The notes under the pieces are model-generated. The model was given only the letters and a program-made list of their open reading frames with translations, was not told the origin of the DNA and ran no database searches. Both the position numbers and the translations under genes were made by a program. Of a stretch of DNA of 64,000 bases, positions 1-9,267 are shown piece after piece (within the stretch, counting starts at the first letter, position 1; every line of letters starts with the position of its first letter). Source of the stretch: an uncultured Brachyspira sp. (GTDB taxonomy: Bacteria; Spirochaetota; Brachyspiria; Brachyspirales; Brachyspiraceae). Location of the stretch: contig NZ_CAJUPR010000003.1 of the NCBI RefSeq assembly GCF_910588665.1, positions 148,199-212,198 of the forward strand, given 5' to 3'.

Positions 1-566
1 TCATACGAATTATTATCTATGAATATATACGGAGAGAAGTACGGCTGTATAACTTTTATATTTTTTATATCTTTATGCAGGTATAATAATCTGTCTCTTA
101 TATTATTACTTGCGCATATTATTATATCAATATCTGAAACACTTTCATAATTCAGTTTTATTAATCTTTTATTTATTATATCGGTTTTATTATCTTTTTT
201 TTCTTTAAAATACAAATAATTTTTAAAATTCAGCATATACCATACTATTATTGGTATTTTATTTAATCCTTTCTTAATTAAAATATTTCTGCTCATTGAT
301 GCTATTATATTCATAGGAAAATCTATAGCTATGATTGCATACGCATTTTCGGATATATCCGCTATATTTTCTGCAGATTTTTTAAAAAATAATTTTGATA
401 AATGTTTTTTTGTTATATAAGCTGGAAAATTATTAGGAAACGATTTGGAAAATACCGTTATTCTTATGCTAGATTTATAGAAATATTCTATAATATTAAG
501 CATAAATTGATTGGATTTATCTTTTAAATCTCCCGCATTATATATTAGTATGATAATTTCTTTCAT
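1..566 (-). CDS. Partial glycosyltransferase-like protein (N-terminal 188 residues)
   Basis: An open frame runs from an ATG at 566 to the window edge without a stop, so only the N-terminal part is present. It begins MKEIIILIYNAGDLKDKSNQ, then alternates beta-strand-like hydrophobic stretches (AIIAIDFPMNIIA, IPIIVWYML, DIDIIICASN) with helices. This pattern resembles the N-terminal Rossmann half of GT-B glycosyltransferases such as family 4, where a 'who is in the sky, which cell wall sugar' type donor-binding motif would lie in the missing C-terminal half. The family assignment is an inference from fold-like pattern only; no catalytic motif is visible. It is divergent from the TPR gene that starts at 637, with about 70 bases between them. 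Confidence 0.5.
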   Translation of the reverse strand, partial: MKEIIILIYNAGDLKDKSNQFMLNIIEYFYKSSIRITVFSKSFPNNFPAYITKKHLSKLFFKKSAENIADISENAYAIIAIDFPMNIIASMSRNILIKKGLNKIPIIVWYMLNFKNYLYFKEKKDNKTDIINKRLIKLNYESVSDIDIIICASNNIRDRLLYLHKDIKNIKVIQPYFSPYIFIDNNSY

Positions 567-636
567 TTTTTATCCGTTTAATTAAAATATAGCAAATCTC
601 ATTCCGATATTAGATAACGGTAAATAAGGACTTGTT

Positions 637-3399
637 ATGAAATTAAATAAAATTTTATCTATAATCTTTACTTTATATATTTCGGCATATTCCAAAGATA
701 TTTTACAATATCATACAGTAATGAACGATAGAAATATTAATATTAAATTAGACAGCATATCGGTCAATACCAATAAAGTTGTTTTAGATGCCGACAGACA
801 ATTGTATTTAAATAGCAGTTTAAGTAAAGTTAAAAAGTTTATAGATGACGGATATTTTTTTGAAGCTATTAATTTATGTAATTCTTTAGAAAACAGCTAT
901 GCAGACTGCTATGAAATATATTATCTTAGAGGGCTTTCATATTTTAGAAGAGCCGATGTTTATTATGCTTCTTTAGATTTTAAAAGGCTTTTATCTTTAT
1001 ATATAGATGAGAAAGATTATGATACGGTTTACAGTTTAATATTTGAATTTTTTAATACTATTAATGAATATGAAGAAACTCTAAAAGCATGCATTAGCGC
1101 ATATAATACTACAAATAATCCTTATTGGCTGTTTTTAGCTGGCAGCTGTGCTTTGAAAAACGGGGATATTAAAAGTGCAGATTATTATTTTAATGCCTGC
1201 TCAAAATCAAATATTTCTTATGCTAATGAAGGTTTAGGAGATATTCATATATTAAATAAAGAATACGATTCTGCCTTAAATAATTACAGAAATACAAAAT
1301 ATTCTAATCCTGAAGAAATAATCAGAGTTCAGAGTAAAATAAGCAATGCTGAAGTGAAAAGAGAAATATATAAATGGAATCAAAGCTTAATATCTGAGAA
1401 TTATGTCAATGCACTTAATATACTTAATAATATTTCTTCTTATGCTTTAGATTTTCCTGAAATTACCGTTGCATTAGCTAAGACATATTATTCTATGGAA
1501 AACTATAATGATGCTAAAGATATATTAACAAAATTAATTTTATCGGTTAAAGATTTTGATGAGGCTTATGCCATATTAGCTCAAATATATTTGTATGAGA
1601 ATAATGAAGCAGAGGCTATAAAAATACTGGAAAGCGGATTGGAATATTCATATAATAAGCCTAGATTATACGAAACATTTGCATCTATGCTTTATAATCA
1701 AGGCTACAGCTATTATCCAGATAGAATAATTTCTCAGATTATTAATTTTTATAATATATCCGATGAAAATAAAATAGATTATAGTATGAGTCTGATAAGA
1801 AAGAAAAAATATAATGAGGCTTCTGATATTTTAAAAGAAGTTGAATTATATACAGATACTGCAGATAAATTATTGAAAATTATAGAATATAAAAAAATAT
1901 TGGATAAAGCTGAGGAATTAAGGCTTAAAAACTATTATGTGGCTTTAATGCAGTTTCTTTCGCTTTACAGATTTGAAGGACATGAAGAACAGATTAGAAT
2001 AGGTTATATTGCCGAAGCTTATAATAATTTGGGCTCCATTGATAAGGCTATAGATATACTTAAAGAAGCTTTTAATGCAAATATTATAAGCGTTAATAAT
2101 GTACTTTTGCTTAGAAAATTATTGAGTATAAGAGCGTCGGATAATGACACATCATACTATCAGAAGCAAAGAGATGCAGTAGATATAAGAGCTACAGAGT
2201 ATTGGGAGGAAGAATTAAAGCTTAATTTGAATCTGGTAACGGATAGAATATTTGAGTTTATTAAGTTTAATCAATTTGATGAAGCTCTAGCCTATATATC
2301 CGATTTGAGAAATAAAAATTATGATGTAGCCTATATAAAGCAGATAGAATCGATTACTTACGGATTTTATGCCGAATATTTGTATGAAAATAAAAAATAT
2401 GAAGAAGCCTATAAAACGGCATGTTTAGCTATTAGAAGAAATAGAAGCAATTATGACGCTGTTGCAATAAAAAATGAAATGGATATTGATTCATATTTAA
2501 GCTTTATCATACAGTATGATAATACAGACGCTTATGTCAGTTTATCTTCTATTATGAAAGAAGTTCTAAGGATTTCTCCCGCTTATATAGAAAACAGAAT
2601 AAAATTAGCTGAGGCATATATAAGAGAATACAATATTGAAGGCTTTAATATAATCAATAAAATAGCGGAGTATATAAATGTTAATGGCGGAAGAGATTTA
2701 TTATTGGGAAGAGAATATAATAAAGCATATTTGTATGATTATTCTTTATTATGTTATGAAAGGGCTTCTCAGTATCTTAAAGTAAATCCTATATATATAG
2801 CCGAAAGCTCCGTTAATATAGAAAATTATAATCCTTTATCTGAAGATATTTTAAAACTGTATGAAGAGAATATTAATAATCCTGATGGGCTTTATGCTGT
2901 TTCAAAACTTTATGCAAAAATGTCTGATTACAGAGAGGCTTTAAATATTATCAACAGAGCTTTATCGCTTGACGGAGAAAATATTAATTATCTTTATCAA
3001 AGAGCTTATATCAATGAACTTATGGGCGATACAAAAACTGCTTTATATGATTATGAGAATATAGTAAAAATGAACAAAAATTATGCCGCAGCTAATTACA
3101 GAGCCGCAATAGTTTCTTTGGATAATTTAAAAAATGATGTTAATGCTGAAACTTATGCTTTAAATTATCTTGCATTGATTCCAGACGATTACAGCGGTTA
3201 TGAGCTTTTAGGAAGAATATATAAAAATAGAGCTGAAAAGTATATAGATAAAAATACTATTAAGCTTCTTAAAGAATCTTTAAATAGTTATCAGACTGCA
3301 TTAAATAAAGCGGTATGGGGCAGAGATAAAAATGCAAGATACAGAATACAGAGAGAAATTGATTATATACAGAATAAAATTAATATTAAAGCATATTAA
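637..3399 (+). CDS. Secreted tetratricopeptide-repeat protein, 920 aa
   Basis: The protein starts with a short signal peptide (MKLNKILSIIFTLYISAYSK), so it is probably exported to the periplasm or anchored outside the inner membrane. The rest is almost wholly helical with repeated TPR-like pairs containing Y/A/L at spaced positions, for example GDIKSADYYFNACSK, YNDAKDILTKLI, NEAEAIKILESGLEYS, KYEEAYKTACLAIRR and DYREALNIINRALSLDGEN. No enzyme motif is seen. An AAGGA ribosome site lies just before the ATG. The last 14 bases overlap the 3' end of the opposite-strand pyridoxal kinase gene. TPR proteins usually act as scaffolds for protein complexes; the partner is unknown. Confidence 0.75.
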   Translation: MKLNKILSIIFTLYISAYSKDILQYHTVMNDRNINIKLDSISVNTNKVVLDADRQLYLNSSLSKVKKFIDDGYFFEAINLCNSLENSYADCYEIYYLRGLSYFRRADVYYASLDFKRLLSLYIDEKDYDTVYSLIFEFFNTINEYEETLKACISAYNTTNNPYWLFLAGSCALKNGDIKSADYYFNACSKSNISYANEGLGDIHILNKEYDSALNNYRNTKYSNPEEIIRVQSKISNAEVKREIYKWNQSLISENYVNALNILNNISSYALDFPEITVALAKTYYSMENYNDAKDILTKLILSVKDFDEAYAILAQIYLYENNEAEAIKILESGLEYSYNKPRLYETFASMLYNQGYSYYPDRIISQIINFYNISDENKIDYSMSLIRKKKYNEASDILKEVELYTDTADKLLKIIEYKKILDKAEELRLKNYYVALMQFLSLYRFEGHEEQIRIGYIAEAYNNLGSIDKAIDILKEAFNANIISVNNVLLLRKLLSIRASDNDTSYYQKQRDAVDIRATEYWEEELKLNLNLVTDRIFEFIKFNQFDEALAYISDLRNKNYDVAYIKQIESITYGFYAEYLYENKKYEEAYKTACLAIRRNRSNYDAVAIKNEMDIDSYLSFIIQYDNTDAYVSLSSIMKEVLRISPAYIENRIKLAEAYIREYNIEGFNIINKIAEYINVNGGRDLLLGREYNKAYLYDYSLLCYERASQYLKVNPIYIAESSVNIENYNPLSEDILKLYEENINNPDGLYAVSKLYAKMSDYREALNIINRALSLDGENINYLYQRAYINELMGDTKTALYDYENIVKMNKNYAAANYRAAIVSLDNLKNDVNAETYALNYLALIPDDYSGYELLGRIYKNRAEKYIDKNTIKLLKESLNSYQTALNKAVWGRDKNARYRIQREIDYIQNKINIKAY

Positions 3400-4207
3400 G
3401 TCTCTTTTCTATAGATATTCCGTATACTCTGTCATCATTATCTTTTACAGATGCTTCAATGCAGTTATATACAAATTTAGCGGCTTTTTCCAGAGCATTT
3501 TGAGTGCTGCAGCCTTTTAATATATATCCGAGCAATGAAGAAGAAAATGCATCTCCTGTACCTGGTATGCTTATATTTATTTTAGGATTGTATACTGTTA
3601 TTATATTTTTATTTTGCCAGCATAAGCACCCGACATTATTTTCTCTAGAAACACTTGTAACTATTACTGTATCAGGTCCCATTTTTGAAATCTTTTCTGC
3701 CATATCTTTAACTTCATCTTCATTGTACTGAATAGATGGATCTTTATCTAAAAGAACAGCCAATTCGGTTATATTAGGAGTTATTATATCTGCATATTTT
3801 ATTATATCTCTCATAGAGTTTACATTGCTGTCAGACATAGAAGGATATAATTTTCCATTGTCTCCTAATATAGGATCTATTAAAACAATATCAATATTAA
3901 AATGTTTTATTATATCTTTAACTATATTAGGCTGTTTTCCTAAGGCTATCCACCCTGCATAAAATGCATCAAAATGAGGATTTCTTAATTTTAATTCCTC
4001 TATAATTTTTTCAAGTTCATCTGTTAAATCGAAAGCGCAAAAAGATTCAAAAGCGGTATGATTTGAAAGTATAACGCTTACAAGAGGCGAAACCTTTATT
4101 CCAAGATAAGATAATATAGGAATATTTACAGTTAAAGAGGCTTTTCCGTATGAACATAAATCGTTTAGAAGAAGAACATTAAAATCTGTTTTGCTATTCA
4201 TTTTCAT
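3386..4207 (-). CDS. Pyridoxal/pyridoxamine kinase, PfkB/ribokinase fold
   Basis: The 273-residue length and layout fit PdxY/PdxK-type kinases, which phosphorylate pyridoxal or pyridoxamine with ATP in vitamin B6 salvage in the cytosol. Visible signs are NDLCSYGKASLTVNIP near the start (substrate lid region), DIVLIDPILGDNGKLY (the family's D-P-V/I-x-G-D-x-G motif around residues 130-145), ADIITPNITELAVLL, and the catalytic anion-hole motif GTGDAFSSSLLG near residue 215. It starts two bases after the stop of the small upstream gene, so the two are probably translationally coupled. A related thiamine-pathway hydroxymethylpyrimidine kinase is possible but the PNITELAVLL and DNGKLY context favours a B6 kinase. 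Confidence 0.8.
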   Translation of the reverse strand: MKMNSKTDFNVLLLNDLCSYGKASLTVNIPILSYLGIKVSPLVSVILSNHTAFESFCAFDLTDELEKIIEELKLRNPHFDAFYAGWIALGKQPNIVKDIIKHFNIDIVLIDPILGDNGKLYPSMSDSNVNSMRDIIKYADIITPNITELAVLLDKDPSIQYNEDEVKDMAEKISKMGPDTVIVTSVSRENNVGCLCWQNKNIITVYNPKINISIPGTGDAFSSSLLGYILKGCSTQNALEKAAKFVYNCIEASVKDNDDRVYGISIEKRLNML

Positions 4208-4209
4208 AA

Positions 4210-4434
4210 TTATTTAAATATAATAAGAGATTCATTATCAGCTAATACCTTATATCCTGAAATCTGAGCAAAATATGCAAATTCTTCTATGGTTATGTCG
4301 TATCTTCTGTCTATTTCTTCTTTTGTTACTTTCATTTTTCTATGTCCTCTTATAAAAGAATCTAATTCGAATCCGCCTGTTCCAAATCTCCGTTCAATTT
4401 CTCTTTGAAACGGATTTTTTCTGCCTCTTCTCAT
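4210..4434 (-). CDS. Small basic protein of unknown function, 74 aa
   Basis: An upstream ATG at 4470 would give 86 residues, but the ATG at 4434 has a GGAG ribosome site (complement of 4441-4444) with good spacing, whereas a -10 box for this strand lies only two bases before 4470. I therefore prefer 4434. The protein begins MRRGRKNPFQREIERR, is rich in Arg and Lys at the N-terminus and ends in a predicted alpha/beta segment (ITIEEFAYFAQISGYKVLA). I do not recognise the family. It is the first gene of a two-gene unit with the pyridoxal kinase. Nucleic-acid binding is possible from the charge but unsupported. Confidence 0.6.
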   Translation of the reverse strand: MRRGRKNPFQREIERRFGTGGFELDSFIRGHRKMKVTKEEIDRRYDITIEEFAYFAQISGYKVLADNESLIIFK

Positions 4435-4472
4435 AAATTTCTCCGAAGTAATATTTACTCTGTATATCATTA

Positions 4473-4501
4473 TTTATAACATATTATTACTTTTTTTTCA
4501 A
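4473..4501 (-). promoter_or_regulatory. Sigma-70-like promoter of the small gene and pyridoxal kinase
   Basis: On the minus strand TTGAAA (4501-4496) is followed after 17 bases by TATAAA (4478-4473). The expected start of transcription, near 4466, lies before the GGAG site and the ATG at 4434, which supports the shorter start for that gene. Confidence 0.6.
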
Positions 4502-4557
4502 TTGGAAATTTTCTAAAAATTGTTTAAGATGATAATAGTATTGCAAGTTTTTTGTTA

Positions 4558-4585
4558 TTGCTAATAATTTTTTTTGTATTATAAT
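4558..4585 (+). promoter_or_regulatory. Candidate promoter of the ankyrin gene pair
   Basis: TTGCTA (4558-4563), a 16-base spacer and TATAAT (4580-4585) stand about 90 bases before the first ankyrin gene, with the relic ankyrin tail in the leader. Confidence 0.5.
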
Positions 4586-4622
4586 TAACAGGCTTTTTTA
4601 TAAAGTATATAGGCATATCAAA

Positions 4623-4658
4623 ATTGCAAAGCTTTTGCGTTCTTTAAGAAAAAAATGA
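4623..4658 (+). pseudogene. Relic 3' end of a lost ankyrin-repeat gene
   Basis: The frame reads IAKLLRSLRKK then TGA, matching the C-terminal ends of the two ankyrin genes that follow (IIKLLRSFKKK and IAKLLRFYKK). At nucleotide level, 4628-4677 repeats 5378-5428, including the ribosome site and next start codon, except for one T lost from a T-run and one A gained in an A-run. The upstream part of that gene is gone. This is what remains after deletion, perhaps by unequal recombination, in a tandem ankyrin array. Confidence 0.75.
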
Positions 4659-4674
4659 AAAAAGGAATAAAACA

Positions 4675-5421
4675 ATGAAAAAAATATTAGCTGTTTTAAT
4701 TTTAATATCTTTTAATTTATATTCTCTAACTGAAAATGAAGCAAGCTTTATAGAAGCTTCAAAGAATGGAGATACTAAAAAAGTAAAAGAGCTCTTGTCT
4801 TTAGGAGCTGACATTAATATTCAAAATAATTACAGCAATACTGCTTTAATATATGCTGCAAGGGAAGGTCATACTGAAACAGTAAAGGAATTAATAAAAG
4901 CAGGGGCAGATATTAATATTCAAAGTAATGGCGACCGGACTGCTTTAATATTTGCTGCATGGGAAGGTCATACTGAAACAGTAAAGGAATTAATAAAGGC
5001 AGGAGCGGATATTAATATTCAAGATTATAACGGCTGGACTGCTTTAATGTTGGCAGCACGGTATGATTATATTGAAACAGTAAAGGAATTAATAAAGGCA
5101 GGAGCGGATATTAATATTCAAGATAATGACGGCCTTACTGTTTTAATGATGGCTGTAATTAATGGTCTTACTGAAATAGTGAAGGAATTAATAAAGGCAG
5201 GAGCAGATATTAATATTCAAGATAATGACGGCCTTACTGTTTTAATGTATGCTGCATATAAAGGTCATACTGAAACAGTAAAGGAATTAATAAAGGCAGG
5301 AGCGGATATTAATATTCAAAGTAATTACGGCTTTACTGCTTTAGATTATGCAGAAGAAATGAATGATTATGATATTATAAAGCTTTTGCGTTCTTTTAAG
5401 AAAAAAATGAAAAAGGAATAA
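4675..5421 (+). CDS. Secreted ankyrin-repeat protein, 248 aa
   Basis: A signal peptide (MKKILAVLILISFNLYSLT) is followed by about six ankyrin repeats of 33 residues, with the pattern G-x-TALIYAAREGHTETVKELIKAGADINIQ. The C-terminal cap is YDIIKLLRSFKKKMKKE. Ankyrin repeats bind other proteins and have no catalytic role; exported ones in Brachyspira are common but of unknown partner. The DNA of successive repeats is nearly identical, which favours gain and loss of repeats by recombination. The gene ends four bases before its paralogue and shares with it the signal peptide, ribosome site and tail, so the two arose by tandem duplication. Confidence 0.9.
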   Translation: MKKILAVLILISFNLYSLTENEASFIEASKNGDTKKVKELLSLGADINIQNNYSNTALIYAAREGHTETVKELIKAGADINIQSNGDRTALIFAAWEGHTETVKELIKAGADINIQDYNGWTALMLAARYDYIETVKELIKAGADINIQDNDGLTVLMMAVINGLTEIVKELIKAGADINIQDNDGLTVLMYAAYKGHTETVKELIKAGADINIQSNYGFTALDYAEEMNDYDIIKLLRSFKKKMKKE

Positions 5422-5425
5422 AACA

Positions 5426-5860
5426 ATGAAAAAAATATTAGCTGTTTTAATTTTAGTATCTTTTAATTTATATTCTCTGACACAAAATGAAGAAAACTTT
5501 CTAACAGCTTCAGAGAATGGAAATACTAAAAAAGTAAAAGAGCTCTTAGCTTTAGAAGTTAATATTAATATTCAAGATGATGGCGGCTGGACTGCTTTAA
5601 TATATGCTGCATTTAGGGGTCATACTGAAACAGTAAAGGAATTAATAACAGCAGGAGCAGATATTAATATTCAAGATAATGACGGCTATACTGCTTTAAT
5701 GTATGCGGCAAAGGAAGGTCATACTGAAACAGTAAAGGAATTAATAAAGGCAGGAGCAAATCTTAATATTCAAAGTAATGGCGGCTTTACTGCTTTAGAT
5801 TATGCGGAAGGACGCGGATATAATGAAATTGCAAAGCTTTTGCGTTTTTATAAGAAATAA
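5426..5860 (+). CDS. Secreted ankyrin-repeat protein, 144 aa (tandem paralogue)
   Basis: It has the same signal peptide as its neighbour (one Ile to Val change) and about three ankyrin repeats, ending EIAKLLRFYKK. It is shorter than its neighbour by roughly three repeats of 33 residues, as expected from in-register loss or gain of repeat units. The ribosome site lies across the stop codon of the preceding gene, so the two are probably co-transcribed and coupled in translation. Its stop lies 20 bases before mnmE, which has no ribosome site of its own, so this gene may also drive mnmE expression. Confidence 0.88.
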   Translation: MKKILAVLILVSFNLYSLTQNEENFLTASENGNTKKVKELLALEVNINIQDDGGWTALIYAAFRGHTETVKELITAGADINIQDNDGYTALMYAAKEGHTETVKELIKAGANLNIQSNGGFTALDYAEGRGYNEIAKLLRFYKK

Positions 5861-5880
5861 TTATATAGTTAATCAAAATT

Positions 5881-7275
5881 ATGAATGAATATGATATAAA
5901 AGATACAATTGTGGCTCTTTCTACTCCTTATTCAAAAAGCGCATTGGCATTAATAAGAATGTCAGGAAGCAGATCATTGGAGATAGCATCAAAAATATGT
6001 TTTTATGCCTTAAATGAAAATAAAAATATAAAAAAATTTGAGCATAGAAAAAGCTATTATGCCTTGATAAAAGATGAAAAAAATATTCCAATAGATGAAC
6101 TTGTGGTTCTTTCTTCGCTTTCTCCTAATTCTTTTACTTCTGAGGATACTATAGAGTTCATTTCTCATGGAAGCATAGTTGTAATAGATTCTTTAATTAA
6201 TCTTATAATAAGAAATGGAGCGAGAGCCGCATCTAAGGGCGAGTTTACATACAGAGCTTATATAAACGGAAAAATCTCAATAAGCGAGGCTGAAGCTATA
6301 CATGATCTTATTGATTCCAATAATAAGCTTATGGCTGAAGCCAGCATATATAAAATGAGAGGAAGGCTTACAAGAGAAATAGATAAGCTTAGAGACAGTA
6401 TTAAAAGCGCTTTAATGCTTGTATACGGAGAATTGGATTTTCCTGAAGACGATACCGAAATTTTTTCTTATGATAAGTTAATAGAAAATTTTGAGAATAT
6501 AAAAAAGGATATAGAAAATATTTTATGCAATTCAAAAAGAGTTGAGAATCTTATAAACGGTATAAAGGTTGCTATACTAGGCAGAGTTAATGCTGGTAAA
6601 AGCAGCATATTTAATATGATATTAGGCAGAGAAAGAGCCATTGTTTCGGATACCGCAGGAACCACAAGAGATTTTTTAAGCGAGAATGTTTATATAGAAA
6701 ATATACCTTTTTATTTAATGGATACTGCGGGCTTTCATAAAGAGGCTTATAATAATGTGGAGCTTGAAGGAATAGAGAGGGCTAAAAAATGCGCTTATGA
6801 AGCAAATATTATACTTGCAGTTTTTGACGGAAGCTGCAATGTAAATGAAGATGATATTAATTTAATAAAGTTTTTGGAAACTCTGAAAAATAAAAATATA
6901 ATATTTATTTTAAATAAGAGCGATACCGAAAAGAAATTTGATTATAATATAGATTCAAAAAATATTATAAATATAAGCTCAAAAAACAGATTAGGAAAAG
7001 ATAAATTAATAGAAGCTTTAAAAAATTATGTATCGGATTCTGATATAAATATTTTCAATAAAGAAAGTTATGTAAATAACAGAGAAAGAGGATATTTGGA
7101 AAGGGCAATTAAGCAGACTGATGTATGCATAGAAAAATTAAAGTTATCATTTTCATTAGATGAAGTTGCAGAAGAGATAAATGTATTAAATAATATACTT
7201 GGAAATGTAAGCGGTAAAATAGATGCTGAAGAGATAATAAATGAAATATTTGCAAACTTCTGCATAGGAAAATAA
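5881..7275 (+). CDS. mnmE: tRNA modification GTPase MnmE
   Basis: MnmE, with MnmG, makes the 5-carboxymethylaminomethyl group at uridine 34 in the wobble position of certain tRNAs, using GTP, a folate C1 unit and glycine. The 464 residues have the full layout: N-terminal formyl-THF-binding domain (DTIVALSTPYSKSALALIRMSG), helical domain, an inserted G domain with GRVNAGKS (234-241), DTAGTTR (257-263), DTAG (281-284) and NKSD, and the C-terminal CIGK containing the conserved cysteine. Length is normal for the family. The usual partner mnmG is not in this window. No clear ribosome site precedes the ATG. Confidence 0.97.
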   Translation: MNEYDIKDTIVALSTPYSKSALALIRMSGSRSLEIASKICFYALNENKNIKKFEHRKSYYALIKDEKNIPIDELVVLSSLSPNSFTSEDTIEFISHGSIVVIDSLINLIIRNGARAASKGEFTYRAYINGKISISEAEAIHDLIDSNNKLMAEASIYKMRGRLTREIDKLRDSIKSALMLVYGELDFPEDDTEIFSYDKLIENFENIKKDIENILCNSKRVENLINGIKVAILGRVNAGKSSIFNMILGRERAIVSDTAGTTRDFLSENVYIENIPFYLMDTAGFHKEAYNNVELEGIERAKKCAYEANIILAVFDGSCNVNEDDINLIKFLETLKNKNIIFILNKSDTEKKFDYNIDSKNIINISSKNRLGKDKLIEALKNYVSDSDINIFNKESYVNNRERGYLERAIKQTDVCIEKLKLSFSLDEVAEEINVLNNILGNVSGKIDAEEIINEIFANFCIGK

Positions 7276-7369
7276 TTTTAAAAATTATATTAAATAAATT
7301 ATACCGATAAATAATTATATGCCGATATTAAAAACTTTTCTTAAATTAACTAAATTAAAAAAACAGCTG

Positions 7370-9256
7370 TTATATTATATAATCTTCTGCAATTTTTCTA
7401 AGTCTTTTATTTCCAAGTACATGAAAATGTCTTAGCTTTCTTAATGTCTCGCTTGAAAATGTGTTTAGAGGCATATAAACTATTTCAACCGAACTTTCTT
7501 TTGCAAATTCTTTTAATATATTTGAAGGAGGAGTTGGAGCAGCATAACCTAAATATTTATCAACGGAATATATTATTGCCGTGTAAAGAAGAAGATCTGC
7601 ATAATTTCTGACAATGCCTTCTTTTTTTAAATCGTAAAACATGCTCCATACATCATGCGGAGCCTGAGGCGGCATTAAAGAAGCATATCCCCCAAAATAG
7701 CATTTTGATATTCCAGGTCCTACAAGCGTATTTCCGGGTTCGGTGGAATAAAGTATTAAATCGCTGTCGTCATGCGCTTCGCTGTACCAAACTATATTCC
7801 AATCATAATCTTCATCATTATCTTCATCAAAAATTACAACAATATGCCCTATATTTCCTTTTATTTTAGGAATCTCTTTTACATATATTTCATTTTTATA
7901 ATAGTTTCTTATAGTTTCGCGCATATCTATACCGTCTTTTATGCTTACTGTGAAAGGCTCAATTTTAGCTTTGTCCTCAGTAAGTATATTTCTTATTTTA
8001 TCTCTGAGTATGTTCATATGCTTTTCCATAAGTATATCTTCAGGTATATGCGAAAGCAGATTATTTCTCTTGTTCCAAACATCTTTCCATTCGCCTTCAT
8101 ATTTTTCTCTGGGACGAGTTGTTACATGAACTTTTTTAAAAGATGTTTTCCATACATTATCATATTTATAAAGCTTAATTTTTTTATCTTTAAGCATTCC
8201 TTCCATTCCGTTAGTGCTGGGGTCTCTGTTTAACTTTATAGTAGGGTAGTTTTCGTCTTCTTCATTATAGAAGGGATAATATTCCAAACCTTCCATCACT
8301 TCTAAAGCATAATCATTATTTATCATGCATTTGGCTGCGGTAAGCATATCTATATAATCAGGTATAATATAATTATCAAGAAGACATAAATTCCTTAAAT
8401 ATTTCATCATATTTTTCTGCTGAAGCATTGATATAGGAAGCTTATATCTTAATTTAGCTTCTCTGAATATTGTTTCTATTATATTTATTTTATCAAAGCT
8501 TTCCAATTCCCCTTTTATATACAGTTCATGCATATAAGTTGTAAAAGGAAACTCTCCAAGCATTTTATTTAGAGATTCTTTATGTACATTATATATTTTA
8601 GGTTCAGAATATTTATATTTTTCATCATCTTCTGATAATTTTTTATTTATAATATCTTCTTTTAATTTTTCATCATCTAGTTTTTTTAATATTGAAATTA
8701 TATTTTCCAAATGGGACATCCCTATAACAAGAAGTATTTTATTATATTTTTTAGAGAGTTTATGCAGATTTTCAGCCATATATATTTCCCTCTCTTCATC
8801 TGTTTTGTCTTTATGGAATATATATTTAGATTTAATTTCCGCATAAAATTTCTCAAGTCCTATATTTTTCATAATATAATCATCTGGCATAAGATAATGA
8901 GAATTGGAATTGATTGAGGTAATATCTTTATCTATAGGGAAGAAAGGTATCTCTTCATCAATTGCAATACGAATAGCTTCTATTATAGAATCGCATGGAT
9001 CTATTGGTATATAAACGGCTTCATTTTCAATTTCTCTTATTATTAAACTTATATATGGAAGTCTGCTTACAGCTTCTCTTAAAGAATCTGCAAAATCGGC
9101 AGGCTGCTCAATAGCCAGTACATCGGGTTTAAACTCTTCAAAGGCTTCTCTTACCGCTAAGGAAAAATATACTCTTGAATGTATGGAAGGAATTGCCAAT
9201 ATGTTTTTATATCTTATAATGTCTGAGTTTATATCTTTTATAATGTTTTTTTTCAT
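7370..9256 (-). CDS. TraB/ChaN-like protein of unknown function, 628 aa
   Basis: The first 200 residues look like the TraB/Tiki/ChaN fold: an early IHSR segment, FKPDVLAIEQPADFADSLRE near residue 40-60, PIDPCDSIIEAIRIA, an EEREIYMAENL segment and ILLVIGMSHLENII near 180. In these families conserved Glu and His residues sit at one site. The C-terminal 400 residues are not recognised; they hold DED-rich patches and a GGYASLMPPQAPHDVW segment. No signal peptide or membrane span is seen, so it is probably cytosolic. It starts 11 bases after the PBP stop and is probably in the same transcript. The fold call is from pattern memory, and the function is unknown. Confidence 0.6.
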   Translation of the reverse strand: MKKNIIKDINSDIIRYKNILAIPSIHSRVYFSLAVREAFEEFKPDVLAIEQPADFADSLREAVSRLPYISLIIREIENEAVYIPIDPCDSIIEAIRIAIDEEIPFFPIDKDITSINSNSHYLMPDDYIMKNIGLEKFYAEIKSKYIFHKDKTDEEREIYMAENLHKLSKKYNKILLVIGMSHLENIISILKKLDDEKLKEDIINKKLSEDDEKYKYSEPKIYNVHKESLNKMLGEFPFTTYMHELYIKGELESFDKINIIETIFREAKLRYKLPISMLQQKNMMKYLRNLCLLDNYIIPDYIDMLTAAKCMINNDYALEVMEGLEYYPFYNEEDENYPTIKLNRDPSTNGMEGMLKDKKIKLYKYDNVWKTSFKKVHVTTRPREKYEGEWKDVWNKRNNLLSHIPEDILMEKHMNILRDKIRNILTEDKAKIEPFTVSIKDGIDMRETIRNYYKNEIYVKEIPKIKGNIGHIVVIFDEDNDEDYDWNIVWYSEAHDDSDLILYSTEPGNTLVGPGISKCYFGGYASLMPPQAPHDVWSMFYDLKKEGIVRNYADLLLYTAIIYSVDKYLGYAAPTPPSNILKEFAKESSVEIVYMPLNTFSSETLRKLRHFHVLGNKRLRKIAEDYII

Positions 9257-9267
9257 TTTATATTTCT

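Noticed and set aside
4675..5860. Ankyrin gene pair as a toxin or phage-defence system
   Set aside because: The proteins carry only a signal peptide and ankyrin repeats, with no effector or immunity-type domain.
7772..8233. 153-residue plus-strand open frame inside the TraB-like gene
   Set aside because: It is the antisense of a well-supported gene, with no ribosome site and a low-complexity Phe/Ile/Tyr-rich product.
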